Shown piece after piece: positions 29,203-38,245 of a DNA stretch of 64,000 nucleotides. A program made the position numbers and the translations under genes. Every line of letters starts with the position of its first letter. Position 1 is the first letter of the stretch. The notes under the pieces were generated by a model. It was not told the DNA's origin. It saw only the letters and a list, made by a program, of their open reading frames with translations, and did not search any database. Source of the stretch: Lederbergia panacisoli (lineage in GTDB: Bacteria; Bacillota; Bacilli; Bacillales; Bacillaceae_C); assembly GCF_024626525.1 (NCBI RefSeq), contig NZ_JANJGU010000002.1:248001-312000 (forward strand), in the 5' to 3' direction.

Positions 29203-29993
29203 TTAATCGTTTCAAAATTTCCTTCCAATAATCCTACTTCTATTAATCCGTTTACTATTCCATCTTCATCAACATTTGTTGTTATTAAATCTGCGTGCAT
29301 TTTAACTGCCTCATGTGCATTTCCCATTGCTATTCCAGTTCCTACTGTTTGCAGCATCTCTATATCATTCAGACCATCACCAAATGCATATGTATTCTCC
29401 ATCTCAAACCCTAACCTAGCAATCAGTTTTTTTATTCCTTCAGCCTTTGAACCTCCCTTTGGAACGACATCCAAAGATTCCTCATGCCATCTGATAAAAG
29501 TAAGGTTTTTTTCAAAATCAGTTAAATAAGAATCTTCACCCTCTTTTGCAAATAGAAGCGCTTGATATATATTTGTTTTTTCAAAAAAGTTTGGATCATA
29601 TTCAGGATGGACCATTTTTAGCGTGCTAAGACTTTCTTCCACGCGGCTATCAAATTTGACATTGGATTTTAACGTAGATTCATTCAAAAATACTAAATGA
29701 TGATGATGATTTTCTGCTGCTTGTATTAATTTCTTTAATTTTAGCGTATCCAAAGGATTTGCATAAACTACTTCATTTCCAAATACAACATATTGACCAT
29801 TAAAACTTACGTATGATTCCATATCTAATTCTTTTAACAATTTAGTGACCATAAATGGTGCTCTTCCCGTTGCAATCGCTGTATAAATACCATTCATTTG
29901 TAATGTCTTAATAGCAGCCTTAGTAGAAGCCGGCAGATTTTTTTCATCGTCAAGCAATGTTCCATCAATATCAAAGAAAACTATTTTTTTCAT
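29199..29993 (-). CDS. ykrA: HAD superfamily Cof-type phosphatase YkrA
   Basis: 264-residue Cof-subfamily HAD hydrolase. Motif I is FDIDGTLLDD at residues 7-16, motif II is AIATGR, and motif IV is FGDGLNDIEML, with a C2 cap between. Such enzymes dephosphorylate sugar phosphates, FMN or other small metabolites; the substrate here is not evident. It sits next to def as in B. subtilis and converges on it. Confidence 0.9.
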   Translation of the reverse strand: MKKIVFFDIDGTLLDDEKNLPASTKAAIKTLQMNGIYTAIATGRAPFMVTKLLKELDMESYVSFNGQYVVFGNEVVYANPLDTLKLKKLIQAAENHHHHLVFLNESTLKSNVKFDSRVEESLSTLKMVHPEYDPNFFEKTNIYQALLFAKEGEDSYLTDFEKNLTFIRWHEESLDVVPKGGSKAEGIKKLIARLGFEMENTYAFGDGLNDIEMLQTVGTGIAMGNAHEAVKMHADLITTNVDEDGIVNGLIEVGLLEGNFETIK

Positions 29994-30151
29994 TTCTTAT
30001 CTCCTCGTCTAATTTTTCTATTCATGATAGAGAGTACATAAAAAGCATATAATAAAACCGATTAATATGCACAAATTTACATTTTCTATTTGCAAGTTGC
30101 TTTTACTTTGGACCAGTATCGGTTAAAATAGAAATTAAGGAGTGATCCACA

Positions 30152-30223
30152 ATGTTTAATAAGCTAAGAAAAAAGCTTTTGAAACAGTGGAAAGATTTAC
30201 TTAGAAAAAAAACAATTGCTTAA
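30152..30223 (+). CDS. 23-residue cationic amphipathic peptide ORF
   Basis: ATG at 30152 is preceded by AAGGAGTG at ideal spacing, and the TAA is followed by a hairpin terminator, so this looks like a complete small gene. The product starts MFNKLRKKLLKQWK and has nine basic residues against one acidic. Hydrophobic residues (F2, L5, L9, L10, W13, L16, L17) repeat every three to four positions, which gives one greasy and one positive face of a helix. I recognise no family. It could be a membrane-active peptide, a small regulator, or an RNA-binding peptide. Expression is not proven. Confidence 0.55.
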   Translation: MFNKLRKKLLKQWKDLLRKKTIA

Positions 30224-30237
30224 TGAACAATTAAGGT

Positions 30238-30268
30238 CCCTCTGTTTTTTTCGGAGGGCTTATTCTTT
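30238..30268 (+). terminator. terminator after the 23-codon ORF
   Basis: CCCTCTG pairs with CGGAGGG (one wobble) around a run of T, followed by CTTATTCTTT. Confidence 0.6.
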
Positions 30269-30387
30269 ATAATAGGCTATTTCAATAGAAGGCCCTTGAT
30301 TTAATGACAAATAAAGTTTATTGTGCCTAAAAAAGCTAATGTTTTTTTATTTATAAATTATGACAACGGAGTTAAGGAGAGATTATG

Positions 30388-30606
30388 ATGATTTTTAAAG
30401 TTTATTATCAAGATAACAAGAATGAAATGCTCGTTCGCGAAAAAACTAAATCCATGTATATGGAAGCGGACAATGAACGCGCTGTTCGCGATTTACTAAA
30501 AAACCAACTTATCAATATTGAATTTGTTCAATTGCTGGAAGGCTCATATCTTGATTATGAAAAGCAAAGTGAGCATTTTAAACTACAGGAGAATGTACCA
30601 CTATGA
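30388..30606 (+). CDS. rpoY: RNA polymerase epsilon subunit
   Basis: 72-residue DUF1447 protein that matches the Firmicute epsilon subunit (KVYYQDN, PVREKTxSxY-like segment, [19 protein letters not shown]). It binds the back of RNA polymerase near the beta' jaw and resembles the phage inhibitor Gp2; its role is modest and debated. AAGGAG precedes two adjacent ATGs; the second (30388) matches the family start. Its stop overlaps the rnjA start (ATGA), so the two are translationally coupled, as in B. subtilis ykzG-ykqC. Confidence 0.93.
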   Translation: MIFKVYYQDNKNEMLVREKTKSMYMEADNERAVRDLLKNQLINIEFVQLLEGSYLDYEKQSEHFKLQENVPL

Positions 30607-32270
30607 AATTTGTAAAAAATGACCAAACTGCAGTATTTGCTCTCGGCGGACTAGGCGAAATAGGAAAAAACACATACGCCGTTCAATTTCAAGATGAAAT
30701 CATCATGATTGACGCTGGCATCAAATTTCCAGAAGATGAATTGCTTGGGATTGATTATGTTATTCCCGATTATACGTATGTTGTTAAAAATGCTGATAAA
30801 ATAAAAGGTTTATTTGTTACACATGGACATGAAGATCATATTGGGGGGATCCCTTATTTACTTCGTCAAGTGAATATCCCTATATATGCAGGAAAATTAG
30901 CGATTGGCCTAATTAAAAACAAGTTAGAAGAGCACGGGCTTTTGCGACAAACAAAGTTTTTTGAAATAAAAGAAGACGATGTTATTAAATTTAGAAAAAC
31001 TTCGGTTACTTTTTTCCGTACAACTCACAGCATTCCCGATTCATACGGGATTGTTGTAAAAACACCACCTGGAAACATTGTTCATACAGGGGATTTCAAA
31101 TTTGATTTTACACCCGTTGGAGAACCAGCCAATTTGACTAAAATGGCTGAAATAGGAAAAGAAGGTGTTCTTTGTCTATTATCAGACAGTACGAATGCAG
31201 AAGTTCCTCACTTTACAATGTCTGAAAGACGAGTTGGCGATAGTATTCACGATATATTCCGCAAAGTAGATGGCCGTGTCATATTTGCGACTTTCGCTTC
31301 TAATATTCATCGTCTTCAGCAAGTAACGGATGCAGCAGTGGCAAACGGAAGAAAAATAGCTGTTTTCGGACGTAGTATGGATGCCGCGATAGAAATAGGA
31401 CAAGAACTAGGATATATTCGTGCTCCAAAAGACACATTTATATCTACACAGCAGTTAAATCGCCTTCCCGCCAATAAAGTGACCATCCTTTGTACTGGGA
31501 GTCAAGGTGAACCGATGGCTGCATTATCGAGAATTGCAAATGGGACACATCGTCAAATCCAAATACAGCCGGGCGATACAGTTGTTTTCTCTTCATCTCC
31601 TATTCCAGGGAATACAATTAGTGTTAATCGGACAATCAATTTATTGTACCGCGCCGGTGCCGATGTTATTGCTGGTTCCTTAAACGATATTCATACATCC
31701 GGTCATGGTGGACAGCAAGAACAAAAATTAATGCTTAGACTAATGAAACCAAAATTCTTTATGCCTATTCACGGAGAATTTCGTATGCAAAAGACACATG
31801 CTCAGCTAGCAATTGAGTGCGATGTCCGTGAAGAAAACTGCTTTATTATGGATAATGGCGATGTACTCGCCTTAACCGATCAAACTGCAGAAATTACGGG
31901 AAAGATTCCTTCCGGAAATGTATATATTGATGGAAGTGGCATAGGGGATATTGGAAATATTGTACTGCGTGATAGACGAATTCTATCTGAAGAAGGTTTA
32001 GTCATTGTTGTCGTTTCGATAGATATGGAAAATCACACAATTGCGGCAGGACCAGATATAATTTCTCGTGGATTTGTATATATGCGCGAATCTGGAGATT
32101 TGATTAATGAAGCACAAAGAATGATCAGTAAGCATTTAAATAAAATCATGGAGCGAAAAACGTCTCAATGGTCAGAAATAAAGAATGAAATTACTGATAC
32201 ATTAACTCCATTTTTATATGAAAAGACAAAACGCAAACCGATGATTTTGCCGATTATTATGGAAGTGTGA
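30603..32270 (+). CDS. rnjA: ribonuclease J1
   Basis: 555-residue metallo-beta-lactamase/beta-CASP nuclease. The zinc motif [12 protein letters not shown] is near residue 77, followed by the histidine of HTGDFKFD, the beta-CASP motifs ([29 protein letters not shown]), and the [13 protein letters not shown] segment. A C-terminal dimerisation domain is present. RNase J1 is a main 5'-3' exonuclease and endonuclease for mRNA decay and rRNA processing. The length equals B. subtilis RnjA. Confidence 0.97.
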   Translation: MKFVKNDQTAVFALGGLGEIGKNTYAVQFQDEIIMIDAGIKFPEDELLGIDYVIPDYTYVVKNADKIKGLFVTHGHEDHIGGIPYLLRQVNIPIYAGKLAIGLIKNKLEEHGLLRQTKFFEIKEDDVIKFRKTSVTFFRTTHSIPDSYGIVVKTPPGNIVHTGDFKFDFTPVGEPANLTKMAEIGKEGVLCLLSDSTNAEVPHFTMSERRVGDSIHDIFRKVDGRVIFATFASNIHRLQQVTDAAVANGRKIAVFGRSMDAAIEIGQELGYIRAPKDTFISTQQLNRLPANKVTILCTGSQGEPMAALSRIANGTHRQIQIQPGDTVVFSSSPIPGNTISVNRTINLLYRAGADVIAGSLNDIHTSGHGGQQEQKLMLRLMKPKFFMPIHGEFRMQKTHAQLAIECDVREENCFIMDNGDVLALTDQTAEITGKIPSGNVYIDGSGIGDIGNIVLRDRRILSEEGLVIVVVSIDMENHTIAAGPDIISRGFVYMRESGDLINEAQRMISKHLNKIMERKTSQWSEIKNEITDTLTPFLYEKTKRKPMILPIIMEV

Positions 32271-32280
32271 AATAATTATA

Positions 32281-32314
32281 AAAAGGACCGAGACAATTTT
32301 CCACGGTCCTTTTT
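32281..32314. terminator. bidirectional terminator between rnjA and ktrC
   Basis: AAAAGGACCG/CGGTCCTTTTT stem with a 13-base loop and a T tract. Confidence 0.9.
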
Positions 32315-32315
32315 C

Positions 32316-32975
32316 TTATTCCATCACTTTCTTTTCAAAGCGATTTATATCACTATCTGCACCAATTACAATAAGGATATCATCCTTTTTAAGTGGATCA
32401 TCCGCTTGAGGCGAAACAATTATCTCGGATCCCCTTTTTATTGCTACGATATTCAATCCGTATTTTGCCCTTACATCGATTTCAACTAATGAACGACCTG
32501 CAAGCAATTCATTTACTTTTATTTCAACGATGCTATATTCATCCGATAATTCTAGGTAATCCAATATATTATTGGAAACGATATAATGGGCAATACGTTT
32601 TCCCATATCCCTTTCAGGATGGACGACATAATCTGCCCCAATTTTCAAAAGCACTTTTTCGTGATAATCATTTTGCGCTTTGACTGTAATATGATTTACT
32701 CCGATTTCCTTCAGCATAAGCGTCGTTAAAATGCTCGATTGGATATCTTCACCAATTGCAACAATAACATGGTCAAAATTTCGTATTCCTAAGCTCTTTA
32801 AGATATTTTCATCTGTTGTATCTGCAATGACTGCATGAGTAGCAATGGAGGCAAATTCATTGACGCGATCCTCGTTTTTATCCATTGCCAGTACTTCCAT
32901 ACCTTGCTCCGCGAGTTCACGGCAAATACTTCCTCCAAAGCGCCCAAGTCCGATAACCGCAAATTGTTTTTTCAC
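32316..32975 (-). CDS. ktrC: Ktr potassium transporter gating subunit KtrC (RCK protein)
   Basis: 219 residues. RCK_N domain with Rossmann motif GLGRFGGSICREL (residues 9-21), then an RCK_C domain (about 135-219). It forms a cytosolic ring that gates a KtrB/KtrD-type channel in response to ATP/ADP, and in B. subtilis and S. aureus the C-domain binds c-di-AMP, which closes the channel. GTG 32975 is the start, with GGAGGAATTACACCT before it. It lies 32 bases after liaR with no terminator between, so co-transcription with the lia operon is likely here. No ktrD is in the window. The place beside rnjA matches B. subtilis ykqB. Confidence 0.92.
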   Translation of the reverse strand: MKKQFAVIGLGRFGGSICRELAEQGMEVLAMDKNEDRVNEFASIATHAVIADTTDENILKSLGIRNFDHVIVAIGEDIQSSILTTLMLKEIGVNHITVKAQNDYHEKVLLKIGADYVVHPERDMGKRIAHYIVSNNILDYLELSDEYSIVEIKVNELLAGRSLVEIDVRAKYGLNIVAIKRGSEIIVSPQADDPLKKDDILIVIGADSDINRFEKKVME

Positions 32976-33007
32976 AGGTGTAATTCCTCCGTTTATTCAA
33001 ATGATGA

Positions 33008-33646
33008 TTATGATTGATTAACAAGTTGATTTTTAAAAGCATAAATAGCCGCTTGTGTTCGGTCCTGTATTTCCAGCTTGCTTAAAATATTGCTGACATG
33101 TGTTTTGACCGTTTTTAATCCTATAAATAATTCTTCAGCAATTTCTTGATTTGTTTTTCCTTCTGCAATAAGAAGTAATATTTCATATTCTCGATTCGTT
33201 AAATTTTCGTGAAGTTGCGGCTTATTTCCTTGCTTCATTCTCGCCATCATCTTTCCCGTAACTTCAGGTTCAAGAACGGATTGACCTTTATGAGTCGCCC
33301 TAACGGCATCTGCAATTTCACTGGCTGTCGATGTTTTCAATATGTAACTAGTCGCGCCAGCTTCTAATGCAGGATACACCTTTTCATCATCTAGAAAGCT
33401 CGTAACGATAATGACTTTTGCACTTGGCCATTCCTTAATAATCGCTTTAGTTGCTTCTATCCCGTCCATCTCGTCCATTACGAGATCCATAAGGATGATA
33501 TCTGGCCGCAATGATAATGCCATTTCCGCGCCTTTTGCCCCATTTTCGGCTTCCCCTATTACCTCAATATCTGTTTGAATCGAAAGATAAGCCGAAACCC
33601 CGATGCGGACCATTTCATGATCATCCACAAGTAGTACCTTAATCAT
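33008..33646 (-). CDS. liaR: LiaR/VraR-type response regulator
   Basis: 212 residues. Receiver domain with [11 protein letters not shown] and phospho-acceptor aspartate in [13 protein letters not shown], switch threonine and lysine (TSF and LKTS), then a LuxR-type helix-turn-helix ([36 protein letters not shown]). LiaR activates the envelope-stress response to bacitracin, nisin and other lipid II-binding agents. ATG 33646 has GATGAGGAG upstream and overlaps the liaS stop by eight bases; an ATG at 33655 is less likely. Confidence 0.93.
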   Translation of the reverse strand: MIKVLLVDDHEMVRIGVSAYLSIQTDIEVIGEAENGAKGAEMALSLRPDIILMDLVMDEMDGIEATKAIIKEWPSAKVIIVTSFLDDEKVYPALEAGATSYILKTSTASEIADAVRATHKGQSVLEPEVTGKMMARMKQGNKPQLHENLTNREYEILLLIAEGKTNQEIAEELFIGLKTVKTHVSNILSKLEIQDRTQAAIYAFKNQLVNQS

Positions 33647-34688
33647 ACTCCTCATCCTCTTTTAAATAAATTGGTATTTTCACTTCGATATTAGACCCTT
33701 TTCCAAGAATACTAATCAGTTTTACACTCCCACCAATTTCTGCGGCTCTTTCTTTAATATTCGTTAAACCATATGAACCTGATTTGGCATTTTCCACATC
33801 AAATCCTTGGCCATTATCCATTACTTTCAAGAATACGACTTGATTAATTTGCTTTAAATTTACCTCTAGTAAGCTGGCCTTCGCATGCCGCAAAGTATTC
33901 GAAACAGCTTCTTGAACAATTCGGAATAAATGATCTTCAACGCCTTTATCTAATGTAACATCTTGAATATTCCAAATTACCTCTAAAGGCAACTTAGAGG
34001 TTAGTTCAGAAAGAAGCTCCTCTATTCCGGATTTCAAGCTTTTCCCCTCGAGTTGAATGGGTCTAAGATGTAAAAGCAATGCTCTCATTTCGGTTTGTGC
34101 TTGATTAATGATTCCTTCAACAAGTTTTCGTTGTTTCACAGCAGTCTCGCTTGTTGGATTCGGGTTTTGATTAATGGCTGATAAAAGCATAGTGGCAGCA
34201 AATAATTGTTGGCTTACCGAATCATGCAGTTCCCGGGCAAGTCTGTTTCGTTCTTTCGTCAATACTTCCTCTTTTAATTGATTATTCCATTCCACTTTTT
34301 CGTTAGCCAATTTTTGTTGTACAATTGCTTGTTCTTTAAGACGACGCGAAATTCCTTCTATTCTATGCCATATTATTAAAAAATCATCATGATGCTTTCT
34401 ATTTTCAGGCTTGAACTCGTAATTCCCCTGTTCAATCTCTAATAAACTAGCGGCAACCTCATCACTTTTCTGATGCACAGAATACCCAATAATCCACCCT
34501 GTTACTGCTCCAAATATAATACAAATGAGTAAAATAAAAATTCCGTTAGGCAATAAAAATATACTTTCTTTGAGCAACGCAGTATACCAGTCGGCATCAA
34601 TTAAAAAAATCAGGGCAAAACCAACAAAAATAGAAGTGATAAAGGCAGCTGAAGCAAAGTAAATTGAGAATGTGATTTGGATTCTCAT
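33639..34688 (-). CDS. liaS: LiaS/VraS-type sensor histidine kinase
   Basis: 349 residues. Two N-terminal helices with a very short extracellular loop (intramembrane-sensing type), a HAMP-like segment, a HisKA_3 box ([18 protein letters not shown] with the phosphorylated histidine) and an HATPase domain ([32 protein letters not shown]). It phosphorylates LiaR and is restrained by LiaF. Start overlaps the liaF stop by four bases (ATGA). Confidence 0.93.
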   Translation of the reverse strand: MRIQITFSIYFASAAFITSIFVGFALIFLIDADWYTALLKESIFLLPNGIFILLICIIFGAVTGWIIGYSVHQKSDEVAASLLEIEQGNYEFKPENRKHHDDFLIIWHRIEGISRRLKEQAIVQQKLANEKVEWNNQLKEEVLTKERNRLARELHDSVSQQLFAATMLLSAINQNPNPTSETAVKQRKLVEGIINQAQTEMRALLLHLRPIQLEGKSLKSGIEELLSELTSKLPLEVIWNIQDVTLDKGVEDHLFRIVQEAVSNTLRHAKASLLEVNLKQINQVVFLKVMDNGQGFDVENAKSGSYGLTNIKERAAEIGGSVKLISILGKGSNIEVKIPIYLKEDEEYD

Positions 34689-35401
34689 ATTCGCCTCACC
34701 TCAACATTGCCTATCACAACATTAGTGATGATTTTTATTGTACGAACCGCTTTTTCATTACTATCTGGGTGATAAATAATATTAGAATTAAAAATGTCCG
34801 TCTCTTCGTTAAATACTTTCAACTTTCCACTTATTGCCGAATGATTCACAACGACAGAAGCATCAAAAGGAACAAGTAATTGGACATTTCCGATAAGGCT
34901 TCTAATTACGACCGTGCTTTCACCTGGAGGAAGCATGGTCATTCCAAGATCGATTACCGTATCACCAAGTCCACATTGAATATTTATATCATCCCATTCA
35001 AAAACTTCATTCACCTTTTTTTGACTTCCGAAAAAGATGTTTTTAATAAAAGGTTGTTTTTTCTTTAATATTGTCGATTTTGGATCAGGTTCAATTGTTT
35101 GCACTACTATTTTATGGGCTTGCTTTTTAGTTTTTGAGTACTCTATTAATCCATATATAACGACTACAAAAATAAAAAATTTTAGAAATGCAGAAGATAG
35201 AATTGGAATTGCAATTAAAATCAAACCAAAAATCAAACGAACATTGCTTTTTTTACGAGAGTTTCTTGCTGTATATAATAGAAAACAGCCAATCACTAGA
35301 GGGATAAAAAGCTGCCAATTAAAAAGAATTTCAAATCCCATACCAATGGCAGAAATCAACATAAACCAGCCCATCAGACTCGTTTTGCTCATTTTCTTCA
35401 T
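34685..35401 (-). CDS. liaF: LiaF, membrane inhibitor of the LiaRS system
   Basis: 238 residues with four N-terminal membrane helices and a cytoplasmic C-terminal LiaF domain of about 100 residues (beta-rich: [44 protein letters not shown]). LiaF keeps LiaS off without envelope stress. GGAGGAGG precedes the ATG. Between liaF and liaH is an attenuator hairpin. The B. subtilis gene liaG, which normally separates liaH and liaF, is missing. Confidence 0.93.
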   Translation of the reverse strand: MKKMSKTSLMGWFMLISAIGMGFEILFNWQLFIPLVIGCFLLYTARNSRKKSNVRLIFGLILIAIPILSSAFLKFFIFVVVIYGLIEYSKTKKQAHKIVVQTIEPDPKSTILKKKQPFIKNIFFGSQKKVNEVFEWDDINIQCGLGDTVIDLGMTMLPPGESTVVIRSLIGNVQLLVPFDASVVVNHSAISGKLKVFNEETDIFNSNIIYHPDSNEKAVRTIKIITNVVIGNVEVRRI

Positions 35402-35445
35402 TTTATTCCTCCTCCTTTCCCCGAAAAGCTATTATGAAAGTGGAA

Positions 35446-35471
35446 AGAAAGGCGACATACAACGCCTTTCT
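35446..35471 (-). terminator. attenuator between liaH and liaF
   Basis: Perfect nine-pair stem AGAAAGGCG/CGCCTTTCT with an eight-base loop, followed by TTCCACTTTC on the minus strand. It is placed so that liaI-liaH can be made in excess over liaFSR, as described for B. subtilis. Confidence 0.75.
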
Positions 35472-35480
35472 TAAACACTG

Positions 35481-36143
35481 TTATTGTACCACGTTTTCTT
35501 GAATCTGTTTTTGTTTTTCTGCATTATTTAGTTCTTTTGCCAGCTTTTGAATCTTGGCGTCGAAAATAGTAATTTCATATTCGTCATCAAAATTTGTTTC
35601 TTTTTGTTTCATATCGGATTCTACCGTTTCAAAGTTTTCAGCAGCATCGCCAAATTCCGATTCACTTAATAATTTATTCATTTTCTCCTTCATCGAAAGG
35701 ACATTTTCTTTACCCATCAGCTCTAGTCTTTTAATATGCATATCCTTTACTTTTAATTTCATTTCTTCGTATTTCTGCTCTAATTCAGATAATTGCTGAA
35801 TAGCTGTTTCATAAGCCTGCCCGAGACGATCTGCTTGCTGTTCTGCCTGTGCCTGATAAAGAATGGCTGTCTCTGCCAATGAATCTTCACCAGCTTGGAT
35901 TGCTAGATCCCTTTGTTCTTTACGCTTATTAGCTAGTGCATTTGCAAGCTTCCATTCTTTATAAAACTCATTCTTTAGCAATCTTTGTCTCTCAACCAAT
36001 TTCCCTGCCTTCTCTACTTCTTTTTCACTGTCGCGAACATATTTGTTTAGAAGTGAAATTGGATTTTGCTTTACTTTCATTTCTGTTACACCTTGGAAAT
36101 CCTCTACAATTGATTGTTTCATTTTTTCAAAAAAGTTTGTCAT
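35481..36143 (-). CDS. liaH: PspA/IM30 family envelope-stress protein LiaH
   Basis: 220-residue, almost entirely coiled-coil protein with the PspA N-terminal pattern (FFEKMKQSIVEDFQGVTE, then KQNPISLLNKYVRDSEKEVEKAG). PspA/LiaH proteins form large rings or helical assemblies on damaged membrane. ATG 36143 is preferred (AAAGAGGGAACAAG upstream, MTNFF start); a possible ATG lies 21 bases earlier. It follows liaI by 21 bases. Confidence 0.92.
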   Translation of the reverse strand: MTNFFEKMKQSIVEDFQGVTEMKVKQNPISLLNKYVRDSEKEVEKAGKLVERQRLLKNEFYKEWKLANALANKRKEQRDLAIQAGEDSLAETAILYQAQAEQQADRLGQAYETAIQQLSELEQKYEEMKLKVKDMHIKRLELMGKENVLSMKEKMNKLLSESEFGDAAENFETVESDMKQKETNFDDEYEITIFDAKIQKLAKELNNAEKQKQIQENVVQ

Positions 36144-36164
36144 GATCTTGTTCCCTCTTTTCAT

Positions 36165-36521
36165 TTATCTTTGATTTTTTAATTTTTCCCATTCGCGTTC
36201 GAATCCCTTGAAAGGATCTTCTTCATTATTTACAACAGGGGGTGTTTCTTTATTTCTATCCCAATTTTTATATCCTGTATAAAGGATATAGATTGCAGCA
36301 ATGCCGGCTAATGCCGGGAGGCTTCCTAGCAGACCTGAAAAACCTATCAACCCAATTATTGCCCAAATGATTTTTCCGACTGTTGAATTTGTTGCCATAA
36401 ATTGTTTATAGGAAAAGTAAACTATAAACAGGCTGATAGCCAACCCCACAATGTGACCTACGCTAGATAGCGCGATAATCGCCAATATAACAGCTGCTGT
36501 AATAAGTAAAAACTTTTTCAT
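36165..36521 (-). CDS. liaI: LiaI-like membrane anchor protein
   Basis: 118 residues with three to four hydrophobic helices and a charged cytoplasmic tail (EEDPFKGFEREWEKLKNQR). In B. subtilis LiaI recruits LiaH to the membrane. The sequence is similar in layout to LiaI and the gene comes first in the operon with GGAGG upstream. The name rests partly on position. The promoter must lie in the 80 bases before the ATG, but no certain LiaR box was found. Confidence 0.8.
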   Translation of the reverse strand: MKKFLLITAAVILAIIALSSVGHIVGLAISLFIVYFSYKQFMATNSTVGKIIWAIIGLIGFSGLLGSLPALAGIAAIYILYTGYKNWDRNKETPPVVNNEEDPFKGFEREWEKLKNQR

Positions 36522-36656
36522 TACTTTTTCCTCCTTCCGTTCTCTATGACTTAACTTTAAAGGAAAACGAAAGAACCATTAACCAGCTAGAGCTCGATTT
36601 TTTTCTCGGTCTAGAGGCTGATTTTAGGAAGAAAAACCTGATTTTCTACATTGAAC

Positions 36657-36822
36657 GTTGATTTCCGCTCCAGGCGCTCGCTTTCCGCGGGGAGTACGGG
36701 AGCTTCCTCGGCACTGCGTGCCTGCGGGATCTCCCGGAGACTCTTTTTCCCGCGACGGACAGGACGACGTTGGCCACAGGACGTGGCCGACCAGGAGTCT
36801 CGCGCCTTCCGCTACAATCAAC
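36657..36822. repeat. GC-rich intergenic repeat element, copy A
   Basis: 166-base element bounded by GTTGATT and AATCAAC, much richer in GC than its surroundings. Landmarks: TTTCCGCTCCAGGCGCTCGC at the left, GGGAGCTTCCTCGGC and CCTGCGGGATCTCCCGGAG inside, and CGCGCCTTCCGCTACAATC at the right. It contains a nested hairpin GTTGGCCAC-AGGAC-GTGGCCGAC that copy B lacks. It carries no gene; open frames across it are by-products of its composition. I recall elements of this type scattered in other Bacillaceae genomes. Confidence 0.8.
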
Positions 36823-37093
36823 TTAGCGACTTAATTCATTATGGACTTAAAAAAGCAAAAAAAGGCTCTAGGAATTTCAAGGAGTAAATATACCGAATCT
36901 TTACAAACTTTGAAGCCTTACCAAGGTAGTAGGTTACAAAAATTCAAAAGCGCTGGCAATAAGACCGACAGAATTATGCCGGAAAGCAGGTTGAAGTCCT
37001 ATATATAGGCTAAATCGTATCGACTTTCGATAAAGAAAGAGATTTGAGGGCAAGATATAGTCAAACGCCCTACTATGAGCAAAAGAATATCCA
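36823..37093. other. non-coding spacer between repeat copies A and B
   Basis: About 270 AT-rich bases. A run of codon-like sequence (around 36955-37080, reading rightward, interrupted by stops) could be a decayed gene, but I could not match it to any family. No ribosome site or promoter was recognised. Confidence 0.4.
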
Positions 37094-37220
37094 GTTGATT
37101 GGAATGGAAGGCGGCGCCTCCTGGGGGATTAGCGTGACAGGTGAGATCCCGCAGGAGCGTAGCGACGAGGAAGCTCACCGCACGCCCCCCGGAAAGCGTC
37201 CGCCTGGAATGGAAATCAAC
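37094..37220. repeat. GC-rich intergenic repeat element, copy B (inverted)
   Basis: 127-base copy in the opposite orientation to copy A: its complement reads GTTGATTTCCATTCCAGGCG, then GAGCTTCCTCGTCGCTACGC and CCTGCGGGATCTCACC. Ends GTTGATT / AATCAAC are retained. Its left part is repeated as an exact 14-base inverted copy (37193-37206 with 37226-37239), which forms a hairpin at its right edge. Confidence 0.8.
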
Positions 37221-37273
37221 GGTGGCAGGCGGACGCTTTGTATGTAAATTATTTATCTCATTCATTACAAAAT

Positions 37274-37300
37274 AAAAAAAGGATGCTCCTAAGCACCCTT
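37274..37300 (-). terminator. terminator of cvfB
   Basis: AAAGGGTGCT/AGCATCCTTT stem (one wobble), four-base loop and a T run on the minus strand. It overlaps the stop codon region. Confidence 0.88.
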
Positions 37301-38178
37301 TACTCTTCCCTATTTTTTATATGTGTCCAGCCATCCTTTTGAACGATCTTTTCTTCTTTCATTAGTTTTCCGAGGGCTCTTTTAAATGCACCTTTGCTCA
37401 TATTAAATCGTTTTTGAATTTCTTCGGGCAAGCTTTTGTCCCAGTAAGGCATGGAGCCGCCGCGTCCTTGCAAATACTCATAGATTTTGTTCGCGTCATC
37501 ATCCATTTGTTCATGTGTTCTAGGCAGTAAAGAAACGTTGATTGTTCCGTCTTCTTTAACGTCGATGACCCGACCCTCTACCTCTTGACCAAGACGAGGT
37601 TCTTGCTTTCTTTCACTTTCATGAATAAATCCCATATAGCCTTCTTCGGTTATTATGAAAGATCCGGCGAGAAGCAGTCTGTATACTGTCCCTTTTACAT
37701 TTTTATTAAAAACACTAGGTTCGGCTGGAACCGCTAATTGCCTCATTACCTCTTCCGTTCCAAGTTTTCCGTACAATCGATCTTTATTATCTACTTTTAA
37801 TGAACAATAAAGCTTGTCCCCAACCGTTGGCCATAATGAAAAAAGAGCAGGCATATCATCCATTGAAACAAGAATATCCTTCTTTAATCCGATATTTATG
37901 AAGACACCTAAGTTCTTTTTAACTTCCACAACTTCGGCCCAATCATACTGCCCAGTTTGAACGGAAGGAATCGTTAAGGTTGCAGAAAGCCTTCCTTCAT
38001 GGTCCTGATATAAAAACACTTCAAGTTCCTCGTCAACCGTTATCGATTCTCTTACTTCAGTATGATGCAATAATACATCTTCTTCGCCATCTGTTAAGAA
38101 AAATCCAAAAGGCACTTCCCTCGCGACTCGAAGTTTTACTACTGTTCCAGCTTCCACCTTATAATCCCCTGCTTTCAA
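37300..38178 (-). CDS. cvfB: S1-like RNA-binding protein CvfB (YitL family)
   Basis: 292 residues. Three to four S1/OB-type domains (ending with GQEVEGRVIDVKEDGTINVSLLPR near residues 200-220) and a C-terminal winged helix (FNMSKGAFKRALGKLMKEEKIV). S. aureus CvfB influences haemolysin and other virulence gene expression and binds RNA; the Bacillus relative is YitL. TTG 38178 is used as start. A GTG seven codons later, with AGCAGGGGAT upstream, is a reasonable alternative. In B. subtilis yitL lies elsewhere, so its presence here is a rearrangement. Confidence 0.9.
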   Translation of the reverse strand: MKAGDYKVEAGTVVKLRVAREVPFGFFLTDGEEDVLLHHTEVRESITVDEELEVFLYQDHEGRLSATLTIPSVQTGQYDWAEVVEVKKNLGVFINIGLKKDILVSMDDMPALFSLWPTVGDKLYCSLKVDNKDRLYGKLGTEEVMRQLAVPAEPSVFNKNVKGTVYRLLLAGSFIITEEGYMGFIHESERKQEPRLGQEVEGRVIDVKEDGTINVSLLPRTHEQMDDDANKIYEYLQGRGGSMPYWDKSLPEEIQKRFNMSKGAFKRALGKLMKEEKIVQKDGWTHIKNREE

Positions 38179-38215
38179 TGAATCCTGATATTAACTTCAC
38201 AAATTATACCATTAT

Positions 38216-38244
38216 AAAGGAGTAATACAAAAAATTGCTCCTTT
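38216..38244 (-). terminator. hairpin after the MFS gene
   Basis: AAAGGAGCAAT pairs with ATTACTCCTTT (one mismatch, A with C), loop TTTTTGT. The following T run is poor. Confidence 0.4.
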
Positions 38245-38245
38245 G

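Noticed and set aside
29994-30387. Riboswitch or T-box upstream of rpoY-rnjA
   Set aside because: No T-box core, no conserved riboswitch stems; the interval is explained by the small ORF and its terminator.
36624-36887. Open frames of 65 and 78 codons across repeat copy A
   Set aside because: Composition is that of the GC-rich repeat, no ribosome site, and no protein similarity recognised.
36955-37080. Decayed transposase between the two GC-rich repeats
   Set aside because: A few stretches look codon-like but no transposase motif or terminal repeat could be matched, so no mobile element is called.
37044-37247. Open frame of 67 codons across repeat copy B
   Set aside because: Same reason: reading frame is a by-product of the repeat.
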